From positions 12,387,294 through 12,451,293 of the forward strand of contig OX457044.1 in assembly GCA_949752735.1 (NCBI GenBank): 64,000 bases of DNA, in the 5' to 3' direction. A model generated the notes under the pieces. It did not search any database. It was not told where the DNA came from and saw nothing but the letters and a program-made list of their open reading frames with translations. The position numbers were made by a program, and so were the translations under genes. Shown piece by piece: positions 32,608-44,149 of the stretch. The stretch is from Lumbricus terrestris (taxonomy: Eukaryota > Annelida > Clitellata > Crassiclitellata > Lumbricidae). The first letter of the stretch is position 1; every line of letters starts with the position of its first letter.

Positions 32608-35600
32608 TTAAGACACCAACTCTTCGATTGGATTCGATGAAAGCAGTTCATCTAAATATTGTGCTGGCATTGGAACTCTCAAGGTGATCATTTTATGGAC
32701 ATAGGGTCCACACGGTTCTCCTTCTTCTACTGTTCCCGTCTCTTCACAGAATGTGTGCAGATAGAACTGTTCCTTGCTGGAACCACTGAGTATGTATACT
32801 CTATCACTGAAGATTGCTGGTGATGCATACAGGTGACCATAGATGGACGGCGTAGTGCTGAGAATGGTCCACTGATCAGTTTCCAGGTTGTATACCTCGT
32901 TGACTAAGCAATCTTTAGATCCCATCAGGTTATCCCCACAAGTGAAACCTCCATACACATACAGCTTGCTGGAAAGGTTAAAGATGCCATGACATTGACG
33001 TTCTGTAAGCATGCTGGCCAACGCTGTCCAGGCTTCTTCCGCAGGATTGTACATGTGCATGTAACTGATAGGAACGTTGTGCTCTGGATCATCGCTGATA
33101 CCACCTGTCACGTATAACTTTTCGTTGACGATTACGGCTCCAACATTAAAACAGCCGAACGGTAATGGTGGAATGAAGTGCCACAAGTTGTCTTCTGGAT
33201 TGTAAAACTCAATGGAGTCAAGAATGATCTCTCGATCAATGCCTTCCAGAACAATGTGATCAATTCCAGTGACTGCATAGAGAAGTCTTTCTGATGGACA
33301 CAAAGGAAAGCTAACTCTTGGCTGCTGCATAGCTGACAACTCAACCCAGCGATTACTGTATGGACTGTAACGATAAAAAGCTGAACTGCTACACCATTTA
33401 TCTCGCCCATAACCTCCAGCAACAAAGACAAAGTTTCCAAGAACTGCCACAGAAGAGAACTCAAAAACAACTTGAAGAAATGAAGTATCCAAACTTTCCG
33501 TAAGAAATCCAGCTCCTTCAGCAGACTTGTAGTTAATGTAGTTGTCATCTTCAATACCCGAGTACAGAACAAGGAAATTTTTCGATCCTCTTGCTTCTGT
33601 TTTCTCTGAGTTAAGCAGACATTGCCGACTGGGAATGCTAAGATAGTCTCTTGCCTCATCAACAAGAGGCATGATCTCTGGAAGAGCAAGCACACTTTCA
33701 TCAATGCTGTTCAGCTCATCCATTTCCAGGAGTGTGTAACGGATGAGCCGGAGAAGTTCCACTTTATGAACCTGTCGAACTGACAAATCATGATCAATCC
33801 AACGAAGAACTGCCTTCAGAATGAAACCTTCTGGAGCCTGAATGCAGTGATCTTCAGCCAAAAGCTGATGTAGAAGTTCAAACTGCACGCGTAGAAACTT
33901 TGGCTTTGGTGCCAATTGTAAGAAATTATCACAGAAAAATATCAGAATCTTGCTTTGCACATCGTCCACTCCCAAATAATAGGCATCTGCCAGTTGAAGC
34001 ACAGCATGGTAGTTTTCAATACTCAGATGATAAACCAAGTAGTGATGGCAGATCTTAATCAGCCACTCTATATGGAAAAATCTAGCAGCCTCCAGGATTC
34101 CTCGAATGTTATTTGTATCAATAGTGACATATCCATGGTAGAAGTATTCAATCATAGAAGTGAACCCTGTTGGGCTGATTTCCTTCAGTTCTATCACATC
34201 ATTTGCCTTCTCCTGCATGTTATGCGTGAACATAGCAGAGAAATAATCACTTGCTTGTTCGAGAACATCTCTATGAGCCTTAAACGTTTCATTGCCAACG
34301 ATCAATTTCACATCACAATTGTAATCATACATCTTCGATGACACTTTCTTGTACTGTCGATTAATATACTTCATTTTTGTCTCTGATACCTGAAATATTT
34401 GAATAAATTCATTAGTAAAATCTTCAAAAATCCAATAACTTTTTGTCAGAAGCTATTAAACAGATAATATAGATGAATTATTAACAACACAGATGAATTT
34501 TATTAGCAAATAGGTTATACTCTAAAACTCTTGAGCGACTTGTCTCAATCCAGCTCCTGCCCTACCTTGAGCAATCTGGGCTCCTGTCACCCAGCCAATC
34601 TGGGTTCAGATGGCATCACTCCACAGAAACTGCCCTGTTATCTCTCATCTCTGATATCTACTTGGCCATCGATAAGTCACATTTAACACTCCTGGTGCTC
34701 TTTGATATGATTGACCATGAGATCCTGCTACAGCGTCCTCAACTTTCTTGTGGTCTCTCTGGACACCCTCTTAACTGGTTCGAATCTTAACTTTCAGATC
34801 GCTCCCAGATGGTTGTCCTTGGTGATTCCAGAACGACCTGGGCTAAAGTTAGCTTTGGTGTCCCACAGGGATCAGTCCTTGGCCAACATTTTGCATCTAC
34901 TTTATACTGCTGACATTCCTTCTTTATTGGCAAAATACTTGACCACTGGCCACCTGTATGCTGATGACGTCCAGACCTAAGTTGTAAATGGTCCTCCTGC
35001 AGATCAGACTGCTCTTGTGGGATCATCAACTCCTTGTCATGTGATCTCCACTGATGGATGTCTTAATTGCCTTAATTCCACTAAGATGCAACTGATCTCG
35101 TTTGATACAAAACAACTTGACCTCCCACTCTTGATCTCAATGTACCCTGACTTTACATTTTCATCTAGTGTCCGTGATTGGGCGTCACTCTTCTTATCTT
35201 ATCTTATCTGACCATTTATAAAGCGCTTCTCGCAGCAAGAGCCTTTCAGAAGCGCTCCCAGTGCGTGCAACTCCGAGAAAAAAGGCAAGTTTTTAGACGA
35301 GAGAAAGACGAGGATACACTACCAGAGAGGATGGCAGAGCGAACTGATGGGGGAAGTCCATTCCATAGGCAGGGACCAATGCAGGCAAATAATCTGGATA
35401 GAGCCATGGCAGTCCTGACTCGGGGGACAAAGAGGTCAAGCCAATCAGAGGACCTAAGAGGACGCAGCGAAGTGGCAAAAAGGGGGCGAAGTATCTGATC
35501 GCACAGATACTTCGAAGCAAGACCCATTTGAGACTTAAGGACCAAAGTCAGGACTTTAAATTGTATACGGGCTGAGAGTGGAAGCCAGTGAAGTTGTTCA

Positions 35601-38600
35601 GTCATGAATGTAGACATGTGGGAGAATCAAGGAAGATGGGCAATGAGCCTAGCAGCAGCATTGAGTACAGATTGCAGAGGAGCCACGCGAACCTTAGGCA
35701 GGCCAACAAGGACAGAATTGCAATAGTCAATCCGAGAACATACAAAAGCGTGAACAATTGAGGTAAAAATCGAAGATGAGACAGATTTGCGAATAGCCCT
35801 GAGACGTCTTAGCTGGAAGTAGGAAGAGCGAGTGAGATTGGCAATGTGCTCAGTGAAGGTAAGAGAACTATCAAGGGTGACACCTAGGTCTCGAACACTG
35901 GAGGAGAAGTTGAAGTGAGAAAAAGTTTGAGAGAGCAGTGTGTAGTCAAGTTTTTGAAGCTGTTTAGGAGTGCCAAACCAAATCAACTGAGATTTGGAAG
36001 AGTTCAAAGAAAGACGATTAGACGACATCCACAAATGAAGATCTTGAGATAGAGAGTCAATTCGACTTGCAAGGAGTTGAGCAGAAGGGGGTCCATGGAC
36101 ATAGGCTTGGACATCATCAGCGAAAAGGTGGCCAGTTGCAGGGTGACTAGGGAAAAGAGACCTGTAATACCAGCCGTGTAAAAGATGAAGAGAAGTGGGC
36201 CTAGGACAGAACTCTGAGGAACACCCAAGACAACAGGGACCCACTGAGTCCCAGAGACGCCAGAGATGATCATTTGGGTGCGATCAGACAGGTAGGACCG
36301 AAACCAAAGGAGAGGAGAACCCTTGAGTCCGCAGGACGTTTCAAGTCATTCCAATAGAACTCTTGATAGCACCCTGTCGTTCTCTGATCTCCTCTTACAG
36401 TTGACACGCTCATATTATATATCACCTGAGGCATCTGATAGCCATCAGAAGATCTGTTTTGTCTTCTGCATTTAAAACCATTGTTTATGCTTTTATCTTC
36501 TGTTGAATCGACTACTGCAACTCACTATTTGCTGGGCTTCCCAAAGTTCGCTTATCCTCCCTTCAGTTGGTTATGAACAGGGCTGTAATCAAGGGTATGC
36601 GCGGGTATACGGCGTATACTTACCTCTGGGAAAAAACGGCATCGTATACTCACCGCAGAAAACCAGGGTATACGCGGGTATACAGCGTATACTCACCTCA
36701 CAAAGAGCGTGTAGGTATGCCGTATACGCACGGAAAAGACAAAGGATATTCAGGTGTATTTTCACGTAAATCGGAGCAAAAGACTAAAAAAAGGGTGCTC
36801 AGATTTTTCGGACGGGAAAAAACGGGGAAATTTGGGGCGGACGACTAAAAAAAAGGTCCTCAGATTTTTCGTTCGGAGAAAATGGGGGAAATTTTTTGGC
36901 GGATGACTAAAAAGGTCGATTTTTCTCCCGGTCAGTGTGTACTCACCTCAAAATTTACCAGTACAGCCCTGGTTATGAACCCTAGCCAGGTTTATTGATG
37001 ATGATGATATTCATTTAATTCAAAGTATGACAAATCCAGGTGACAAACCGCACCAGGTTACAGGTCAGAAATGTAAAATAATACACAGAAGTAATAATAA
37101 AGATTAGTAATAACAATGTAATAAAATTGCGGCAGCCATGATCTGGCGCCCAACCGTCAAGCTGTCGATGTTAAAATGGACAGTTGATGTTGAATTACTG
37201 TCTCAATGACAGGATTAGCCAATAACGGCCCGTCAGTTGTTAGCAGCTACTATATGAGCGCCACTGACGCTCGCTTCACGATGGTGATGTGTACGAAGAA
37301 TCGCCAGTTCATTGGTAAGTCTAGCCGATGCTACAAAGTCTATCCATTCGAAGTATAAAGTGCCCCATAAAACTGTAGTCGTGACTTAACAGAATTGTTG
37401 ATAGAGGCTTCACTCTTCATAGTCCATTTCTGAGGGCTTGCGGGAGAAGTGCGTGGAAATTCGGATCCAGACAATTCGTTTTTAGTTCTTACCTACCCAC
37501 GTGACGTGAAGCGGAGATGATTGTAGATGGTACAAAATCGTCGAAAACATAATAATTCCATGCAATTGTTCAGACAAACGTCACAGAAGCAGACTAGGAC
37601 ACTTTATACGCTCAAATAGACGAAACATTTGCAATCATACAGCGTAAAATCCAAAGAAACCGGGAAAATTCTCTCTGAGCGAAAATCGGCGTAAACCGGA
37701 TGTTCCGCTAGTTGAGATCCCGATCCTGTCGGTGCGCATTTGACCTGCGCGCAATTTACGGTTCGCGCTTCTGTCAGCGCGCTTCTGTCCTGTTTCTCAT
37801 GATGTGTTGATTTCTTCGTGCAGTGAAATGGGTGTGGAAACTTATGCAGTTCTCCCGAATCTGAAAACGGGTGATAAACATTGGGCCATTCCACCTCAAG
37901 TTTTTGATTCAGCTTTTTCACATGTGCTGCATCGAGTCAGTAGCCTATTCCAAATAGTAGTCAGAAACAGGTCCGAGTCTGGTAGGCAGAGGACCAGACC
38001 AAAGTAACAGCTAATGCGGGTTTGGGTTTACGAAGGTGGAGGATGCGAGGATCAGATATTAATTCTTTTGAACAGATCTCTTTGTCAGTTTTGGGTGTAA
38101 ATCCCGAGGCGTGATAACCAGAGCCCCTTATCCAAGTTTATCTACAGTTTGACCTCCCTGGATTCTGTACTTGGTAACTTGCAAAATTATGGACAAAATG
38201 GAGCCTGGCTTATAGCAGACTTGGTTTATATAATTACAATGCTGGTGAATAAGCAGATCTCCCTGGTGTAATTTCAATGCACTTTGAGAAATTTTCAAAT
38301 TTTTGCGTTAGTACTTAATTTTTTGTAGTTGTGATTATTTGCCCCAACCCCTGGATTCCACCCAGGCAGGCCATAATTGATATGCCTGCTGTTTGCATGG
38401 GCCTTCGCAGGAGGGTTGAAAGCCAAAGGTCATTGTAAGAGTCTTTAGAAAGAGCTTGAACATGCAAGGCAGAAAGTTATAAGAGCATATTTATTTGTAT
38501 ATATCCCTAAACGTATACATTTCTGACTTTCAATGTCTCTATCATTCGTATAATTGTTGCATTAATGCAAAGAAATTTGTTAAAAACCCAAAAGTAGTAG

Positions 38601-41118
38601 TTAAACACATAGATGTCAATTTTCCAGGGGGGTATGTGTGGGCGACCATGCCTGCCTATACAATTGGCTGAAAAATAAGTAATCTTGATAGTCAGAAAAC
38701 GGTTGTCTAAATTCACATTTATGCCTAAGTCATTTTAATTAAAGTTGGCTCAAATGAAAAAAATTAACGGATTTTGAGCAGTTAACTGATTTCAAAAGTG
38801 TTTAAATTCTGTCTGTCATACTGTTCAATAAGCTAAATGCAGAAATTCAAAGGTTATTAAATATGTTTGCAATAGAAAGAATGCATTTAGTCATTAAAAT
38901 TTTGTGCTTCAGAGGTCCTTAGAAAATAGTAAGATCAATATATTTGAAGAAAATGTACTGCGATTAATTTGCAGTTAATTGCGATTAAAAAATTAATCGC
39001 GCGATTAATATCGATATAAATTTTTAATCGAACAACAGCCCTAATAAAGAACACACTTACTTACTTGCATATGTTACATTCTTGTAAAGCTTCTTCACCA
39101 GCAAACATCCCTATCAAACCTTATGAACTAAAATTTGCTGGATTTTACTCAAACTGGTTAGAGACTACTTAGTATTTGGTTTAAATTAGCACCCCTGCAT
39201 GCAAACAAGAAAGCACACTAAATAAATTTACTATCATTCCCACAAGGGGTCATTGCATAACTATGTAATGCCGAAAATGACCGTTTTTTACTATAATGCT
39301 TCATAATGTTTTCCGTCACCAACCCACCCCAGCATTACGTAATTATTGTCACGAAAAATCAGTTAAGATTTAGGCCTATGTGAACGCGTAATTGTAATTC
39401 ATATTTTCATAGCGAATTTATATAGGGCTTAGTATGCGAATTGTAATTTGACAAGGGTTGGCTTAAAAATATACGCCCCTACAGAATGCTTTATTTAGTT
39501 TCGTGGACTAAATTGCTCATCAATAATTAATCAAAAGTAGGATGAACTAATTATTTGCTAAGTCTGGGCAATTCAAGAATTATTAAGAGAAATAGTGCTT
39601 AGTTTTGTTGAGCGTCAATTTTAAATGTTTGAAATTCGTGTCCACTAAGTAAAACACGCTTCAAAGGGGTTCTTTGATGTCCAAAATCTAAGGAGAAATT
39701 GACCTACTACATTGTTCCGACAGTAACTACCAAAGATCCAATTCGAACAGCAGTTTCCGGCTTACACAAATGCGAGAACAGATATGTTGACGTATAATTT
39801 CACTGGTGTCTGCTGCTGGATCTTCTTCGGCTAAATAGGCTAATTCAGCTAAGTTTTAAATCAATGTCACGAAGTTTAAACTTCAATCACATCATGTCAT
39901 TCGATGTTAAAAATTCATTTATAACTTAACTACCGTATTTTCGCGAATACAACACGCACACGGGCATAACACGCACTCGAATATAACACGCTACTTTTTG
40001 TGATTTGAGTAAAAATTGAATTGTATAGCACGCACCCGAATATAAGACGCACCTGTTTTCGTTCATCTAACCACACGGTCCTTGCGGAGGCACAGATTCC
40101 CATATATACTCGCCATTTTCTTCAAGAATTAACTTCAAATGATGACAGTTTCGATAAATCTAGCGATTAATAATTGTTTGATATATCGATTGACGAAAAT
40201 AAAGTGGGTTTGGACAAAGGAAGTTATGACTTTTACACGGGTTCAAAGATGGCATTCACCGCATTCAACATTTCTCACTGAAAAGAAAGTGGGGTGAAAC
40301 TATTTGGCAACTTGCTAGTCATTCGAGCAAAATTGAACTTAATTTTTGATGCCATGGACAATATTTACATTTTTAATGTGGATTAGCCAGCGGATGACAC
40401 TGAAAAGGAGGATTAACTAGACTGCTTGAAAATCGTAAAATTATGCGCTATAGAAATTAAAAGCCCTTATTTCCTGAGGTCCATACCTAATGCTGTGTGA
40501 GCGATAGTAAAGAATTGCGTCTGTGTACATTCGTTTATTGCAAAACTGAAAACGACAGACAATTACGATTTATATACAGTAACATTTGACTTATATTTAC
40601 GGTGAAATCACAATTTTTTTCGTTTTCAATTCTGACTTTCTGCGGCTCTGACATTTTATGATAAACGAATATTTCTACTGACGTCGGACCTCATGCCCTA
40701 TCGTTTTGTCGATGTCCATGCCTCCGTATTGTTAGCGAAAAAGCCTTTTTACAGCAGTTCCAGACCATGACCTAAAAATAATCTGGTACAACATTTGGCT
40801 TGTAAAAAATTATTTGTATAACACGCCCACGAGTATACCACGCGGGTAGGGTGCGTGGTTTGTAAAAAAATTTATAACCCGCGTGTTATATTCGCGAAAA
40901 TACGGTATTAGTAAAGGCATTACGTAACATTCAGCTCCCCACACCTGCCCACCCACGTAATGTCTTGTGACTTTTTCAATGACCCCACCCACCCTCAAGC
41001 ATTATGTAATTATGCAATGACACCCAAGCACATATTGAACTAAATTCATAAATCATGGTACCTCTATGATGTCGATTTGCTCACAACCAGGTTTTAAATC
41101 TGCATCTTCGGATGCCAT
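32608..41118 (-). CDS. BTB-BACK-kelch protein (KLHL type), 2 coding exons
   Basis: The main exon is 34389-32608 on the minus strand; an upstream exon at 41144-41062 supplies the start. The upstream exon has a TTTTCAG acceptor and a GAG|GTACC donor, its ATG is at 41118, and its 19 codons ([19 protein letters not shown]) join in phase 0 to [12 protein letters not shown]. The product is about 612 residues; starting at the internal Met (34374) gives 588. A BTB domain ([18 protein letters not shown], with a FTHNMQE segment typical of CUL3 contacts) is followed by a BACK domain and at least four kelch repeats marked by [24 protein letters not shown] and VYILSGSS with downstream Y-N-P...W residues. 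Family members are usually substrate adaptors of CUL3 ubiquitin ligases. Specific KLHL orthology and substrate are unknown. The upstream AG implies another 5' UTR exon. Confidence 0.88.
35190..36345 (-). mobile_element. CR1/L2-like LINE fragment inserted in another LINE
   Basis: On the minus strand motifs run [38 protein letters not shown] (LFADD at about 36130), [59 protein letters not shown] and, after a stop, [20 protein letters not shown] and [11 protein letters not shown]. At least two frameshifts are present. The tail (GAGCGCTTCTGAAAGG, AAGCGCTTTATAAATGG, then GATAA repeats) lies at 35265-35195. It is younger than the plus-strand LINE it splits. Confidence 0.8.
36578..36971. mobile_element. 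hAT MITE, TIR CAGGGCTGTA, exact 8-bp duplication
   Basis: Ends are CAGGGCTGTA and TACAGCCCTG. GTTATGAA flanks both sides (36570-36577 and 36972-36979). The left part repeats GGGTATACGCGGGTATAC-like words. The right part has a degenerate repeat of GACTAAAAAAAGG and TCAGATTTTTCG. A close relative is at 52778-53202 and a fragment is at 15712. Confidence 0.9.
37001..37719. other. Kelch intron, no element recognised
   Basis: A GATGAT run follows the LINE end at about 36997. Beyond it no ORF, terminal repeat or known motif was found. Confidence 0.45.
37720..37800. mobile_element. Relic resembling the right end of the GCGCGC tandem-ended family
   Basis: It reads GTCGGTGCGCATTTGACC, GCGCGCAATTTACGGTTCGC, GCTTCTGTCAGCGCGCTTCT and GTCCTG. 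The order resembles the right arm of the element at 53390-54203 (CATGTCGGCGCGCATTTGAC, CGCTTTTGTTCTGCG). The left partner was not found. Confidence 0.35.
38008..39240. other. Kelch intron, includes a hAT-like right end
   Basis: Around 38960-39047 the sequence is made of GCGATTAAT/ATTAATCGC words and ends AACAACAGCCCTA, which in reverse gives TAGGGCTGTT, a common hAT terminus. The left end is not identified. Nothing else is recognised. Confidence 0.35.
39246..41035. mobile_element. TIR element, ends GTCATTGCATAA (family A), hosting another element
   Basis: The left end reads GGGTCATTGCATAACTATGT and the right end GCATTATGTAATTATGCAAT followed by GACACCC, approximate inverted repeats. Just inside each end are words such as ACCCACCCC and GCATTACGTAA. 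The same ends occur at 56424-57557. No clear target duplication and no ORF was found. An element at 39933-40905 is nested inside. The right end lies only 27 bp from the small kelch exon. Confidence 0.55.
39933..40905. mobile_element. TIR element, CCGTATTTTCGCGAATA ends, TA duplication
   Basis: It starts CCGTATTTTCGCGAATACAA and ends TATATTCGCGAAAATACGG, with TA on both sides (39931-39932 and 40906-40907). Subterminal ACACGC words are repeated several times at both ends (AACACGC, AGCACGC, AGACGC). No transposase is present. The TA duplication allows a Tc1/mariner-like or related mover. The superfamily is not determined. Confidence 0.65.
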
Positions 41119-41196
41119 AATTCTGCACAATGACGATACTTGATCTGAAAACAGAAACCGAATTCTCTTAATAGTTCTAAAATGTGACTAGTACAT

Positions 41197-42501
41197 ATGA
41201 ATGTCGCCGAACTCTTCAAACCCTACCACCTCAGCGTTTGGCACATTAATGCTTATCATGTTCCTTCTCAGTGGAAAACTGCAGTAATACATCCTGTGGC
41301 CAAAGTAACGTCGCCTTTGGCCCCGTCTGATTATCGACCAATATCCGTCACCCCTGTTCTATCACGGATGGTGGAGAGAGAATTGGTACAGCGATTCATT
41401 TATCATGCGATGACAGTTTTGCCGATTGCATGTAACCTCAAGGACCAATATGCATTTCGTCCAACCGGTTCTACAACCTCTGCCATTATTTCTGTACTAC
41501 ATCACACATCAAGTCTCCTTCAGGAAAATAACTATGTAACATTAATCTCCCTTGATTTTTCTAAAGCGTTTGACATGGTCCGGCATTCTTCACTTGCTTT
41601 AAAGTTATCGGAACTAGACATTCCTGATTTTGTTTATAACTGGCTGTTAAACTTTTTCAAAGATAGAAGGCATATCACCAAGTTCCAGGGAGACCTCTCC
41701 TCGATCCGGACCATCAACTGTAGCATAGTCCAGGGATCTGGGATTGGACCATCCTCTTATATAATTGATGCTTCCGATCTGCAGCCGATCAACCCTAAAA
41801 ATTGCATTGTGAAATTCGCAGATGACACCTATCTGCTAATTGGCTCATTAATGCGCAAGACAATCAGTGTTGAACTTGACTCGGTTAAGAGCTGGGCAGC
41901 CAAAAACAACCTTCGCCTGAACACTACAAAGTCGAGAGAAATGATTATCTCCTGTCGTCAGAATGTGGATGCTCCAGAACTCATTGATGGACTACAAAGA
42001 GTAACGTCAATAAATATACTTGGAGTAACCATTAACTCTGATCTTCGAGTCACCTGTCATGTAGACAATGTAGTTTCATCTTGCACCGGGTCGCTTCATG
42101 CCCTGCGAACATTGAGAGCTCATGGACTATCACCTGATGCTCTTCATACAGTTACAAGAGCAACTACTGTTTCCAGAATGATGTATGCTGCTCCTGCGTG
42201 GTGGGGCTTTACTACTGCTCAGGACCGAGCCAGGATCGAGCGCCTATTATCAAGAGTCCGTCGATCAGGGTACTTGCCAAATGACTCGCCTTCTGCGACT
42301 GAAATGGTTGATCTTGCGGATGCTCGTCTTCTAACTGCCGTTTCCAGAAATGTCTTCCATGTTCTTCGACCGCTTTTTCCACCGGTTGCTCATCGTCCCT
42401 ATCAATTGAGGCCACGCCCTCACAACTTTGTATTGCCAACCAAAGATGACAGACATTATATTTCTCGGGTTCTGTATAGAAAGGCACCCTATGTTCATTA
42501 A
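41197..42501 (+). CDS. Non-LTR retrotransposon reverse transcriptase, 5'-truncated but open
   Basis: The 434-codon frame reads WKTAVIHPVAKV and SDYRPISVTPVLSRMVE (RT domain 0-1), YVTLISLDFSKAFDMVRH (motif A with D), CSIVQGSGIGPSSYII (motif B variant with S-G-x-G-P instead of P-Q-G), KFADDTYLLI (motif C, FADD) and NILGVTINSDLRV. The C-terminus ends RPRPHNFVLPTKDDRHYISR and VLYRK. The S-G-L/I-G-P motif B and R-P-R-x-H tail define a LINE group different from the CR1/L2-like copies elsewhere in the window; I do not assign the clade. Endonuclease and ORF1 are absent. Unlike the other LINEs it has no stop or frameshift over 1.3 kb, suggesting a younger insertion. TTAATTAATTAATTATAATAAA-type tail words follow the stop. 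It lies 53 bp upstream of the small kelch exon, on the other strand. Confidence 0.85.
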   Translation: MNVAELFKPYHLSVWHINAYHVPSQWKTAVIHPVAKVTSPLAPSDYRPISVTPVLSRMVERELVQRFIYHAMTVLPIACNLKDQYAFRPTGSTTSAIISVLHHTSSLLQENNYVTLISLDFSKAFDMVRHSSLALKLSELDIPDFVYNWLLNFFKDRRHITKFQGDLSSIRTINCSIVQGSGIGPSSYIIDASDLQPINPKNCIVKFADDTYLLIGSLMRKTISVELDSVKSWAAKNNLRLNTTKSREMIISCRQNVDAPELIDGLQRVTSINILGVTINSDLRVTCHVDNVVSSCTGSLHALRTLRAHGLSPDALHTVTRATTVSRMMYAAPAWWGFTTAQDRARIERLLSRVRRSGYLPNDSPSATEMVDLADARLLTAVSRNVFHVLRPLFPPVAHRPYQLRPRPHNFVLPTKDDRHYISRVLYRKAPYVH

Positions 42502-42529
42502 TTAATTAATTATAATAAATTGTCTAATC

Positions 42530-44148
42530 GCATTATTGCAGCCTACCCTATATAAACATAGAAACATTCTTTTGTAATTTCTGTCATTTTGTGCTCATCC
42601 TAAGACAAATGCAACAGTCAAGGCTAAAGACATTCTATAGGTATTATATTGTATTTGATCAACTGCTTCTTGTACCTGATAGCGGTGTGTCTATCAGTTT
42701 TTGTTACCATTAAAACGAATATAATAATACGGATGTTAATCGATAACCGTAATTCTGGTATTTGGTTTTGAAACCGGATTTCATTATTTACCAACCGATA
42801 ATCAAATTTATTATTTTTTTATTACTTTCATAGTGGAACTCACACAAGAAAAAAGAAATTTATGCATTATTTGTTTAGTGTTTACGATTGTTTTTTAAAT
42901 TTCATTCAATATGTCTCTGATATGCAAGTTGTTTGTCTAAAATTTATTTACACCTGTTCTGCAATCGAATATCAGAACGGATTTCTCATTGGACCTGCAA
43001 TTATATGAAAACGAACCCATAAATTTAAATATAATCTGATAAACTATGGCTGAAGAATTAGCAAATAAAATATATCGTAGTTACGTTTCTCTTATTTTAA
43101 AAGGCCAGAAAGATCATTTTCAGGCACTGGATACTTGATAACGATATGTGTAGCTGCATATACAGCAGCACTAGACTAGGTCACACTATTTATACCACTA
43201 GTCTACCTTGAAAAGGCGCTATATAACATTTCTGAAATTAATTAATTAAACCCTACCCTCCTTTAGGGAGAATTTTTCTTTCTACACAGCCCTATATAAT
43301 GTAGGGCTTTCAAGTTTCAAACATACCATACGTATACGAACTTTGACAATGCAGATCTATGTTATAACAAGAACTGTCTAGGAATTTTGTAAATGCAAGA
43401 CATGCGGGCTATATAGCATCCGACTGTAAAAATATCAAAATGGGAAATTCAACCATCGAAACAATCGAGTAGACAAAGTCACCAAATGCTGGACGTGACT
43501 TTGTTGATGTTCAGACGCCTCTTTCAGATTATGCGTATAATAATATGGATTTTAATTGACAGACGATTTCCATGGCATCACACGAAGTATAGGTAGCACG
43601 CACCTTACGTAACAAGAATTCTCTATAACGTTGATTTGAATCCGACTGAGCAATCACAGAAGTGATCAACCAAAGAAGTCCCAACCGACTATAAGAATTA
43701 TTCTTTGTTGTTGAAATCACAGCCTACATCTATTATCTCTTTACGAGGACATCTTCCATTCGTAGCCTAATAATTTATATAGTTCACATCCAAGGACTCT
43801 ATACAGAGGACTGGTTTCTTCTTCTTTATCCCCGCCTTGTACACGTTGTTGGGCGATAATAGGAGTTCCGAAAAATTTCAAATCTTATTTACAAAATAAA
43901 AGCATTCAATTAGTTACATTTATGAAAACAGATTGACGACTAATTATGTTTACAAAATAAAAAAATACCTTTGGAGATTCAAAACTTGATCCTTAGCGAT
44001 AGAAACAGAATTTTAAGTGGAGCGCCATCTAATGCTCAGAGTGAAATCTTGACCACAAAATGTTCCCAAGTAACCTATCCTGTAATATAGAATCCTTGGT
44101 TCACATCTGACGAGTGACAACAGTGGTTGGCTGACACCAACGAGATAT
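42530..44148. other. Intergenic, no gene recognised
   Basis: This is AT-rich sequence. AACCGGATTTCATTATTTAC and related words at 42740-42800 hint at an old repeat. A GGCGCTATATAACA tail-like motif lies at about 43216. I see no coding region. Confidence 0.5.
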
Positions 44149-44149
44149 A

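Larger units (their letters stand above)
34510..37000 (+). mobile_element. CR1/L2-like LINE relic, interrupted by a minus-strand LINE and a hAT MITE
   Basis: Segments 34510-35190, 36346-36577 and 36972-37000 belong to one plus-strand LINE. The first contains [21 protein letters not shown] and [11 protein letters not shown] motifs; the YADD region at about 34958 has shifted frame (LYADDVQT in one frame). The second reads [18 protein letters not shown] residues of the DYCNSLL block. The MITE insertion at 36578 falls within the following VLNAAARLI block. It lies in the kelch intron, antisense to the gene. Confidence 0.65.

Noticed and set aside
33132..33704. 190-codon minus-strand frame
   Set aside because: It is an alternative frame of the kelch exon with no domain content.
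33955..34341. 128-codon plus-strand frame
   Set aside because: It is the antisense shadow of the kelch BTB/BACK coding exon.
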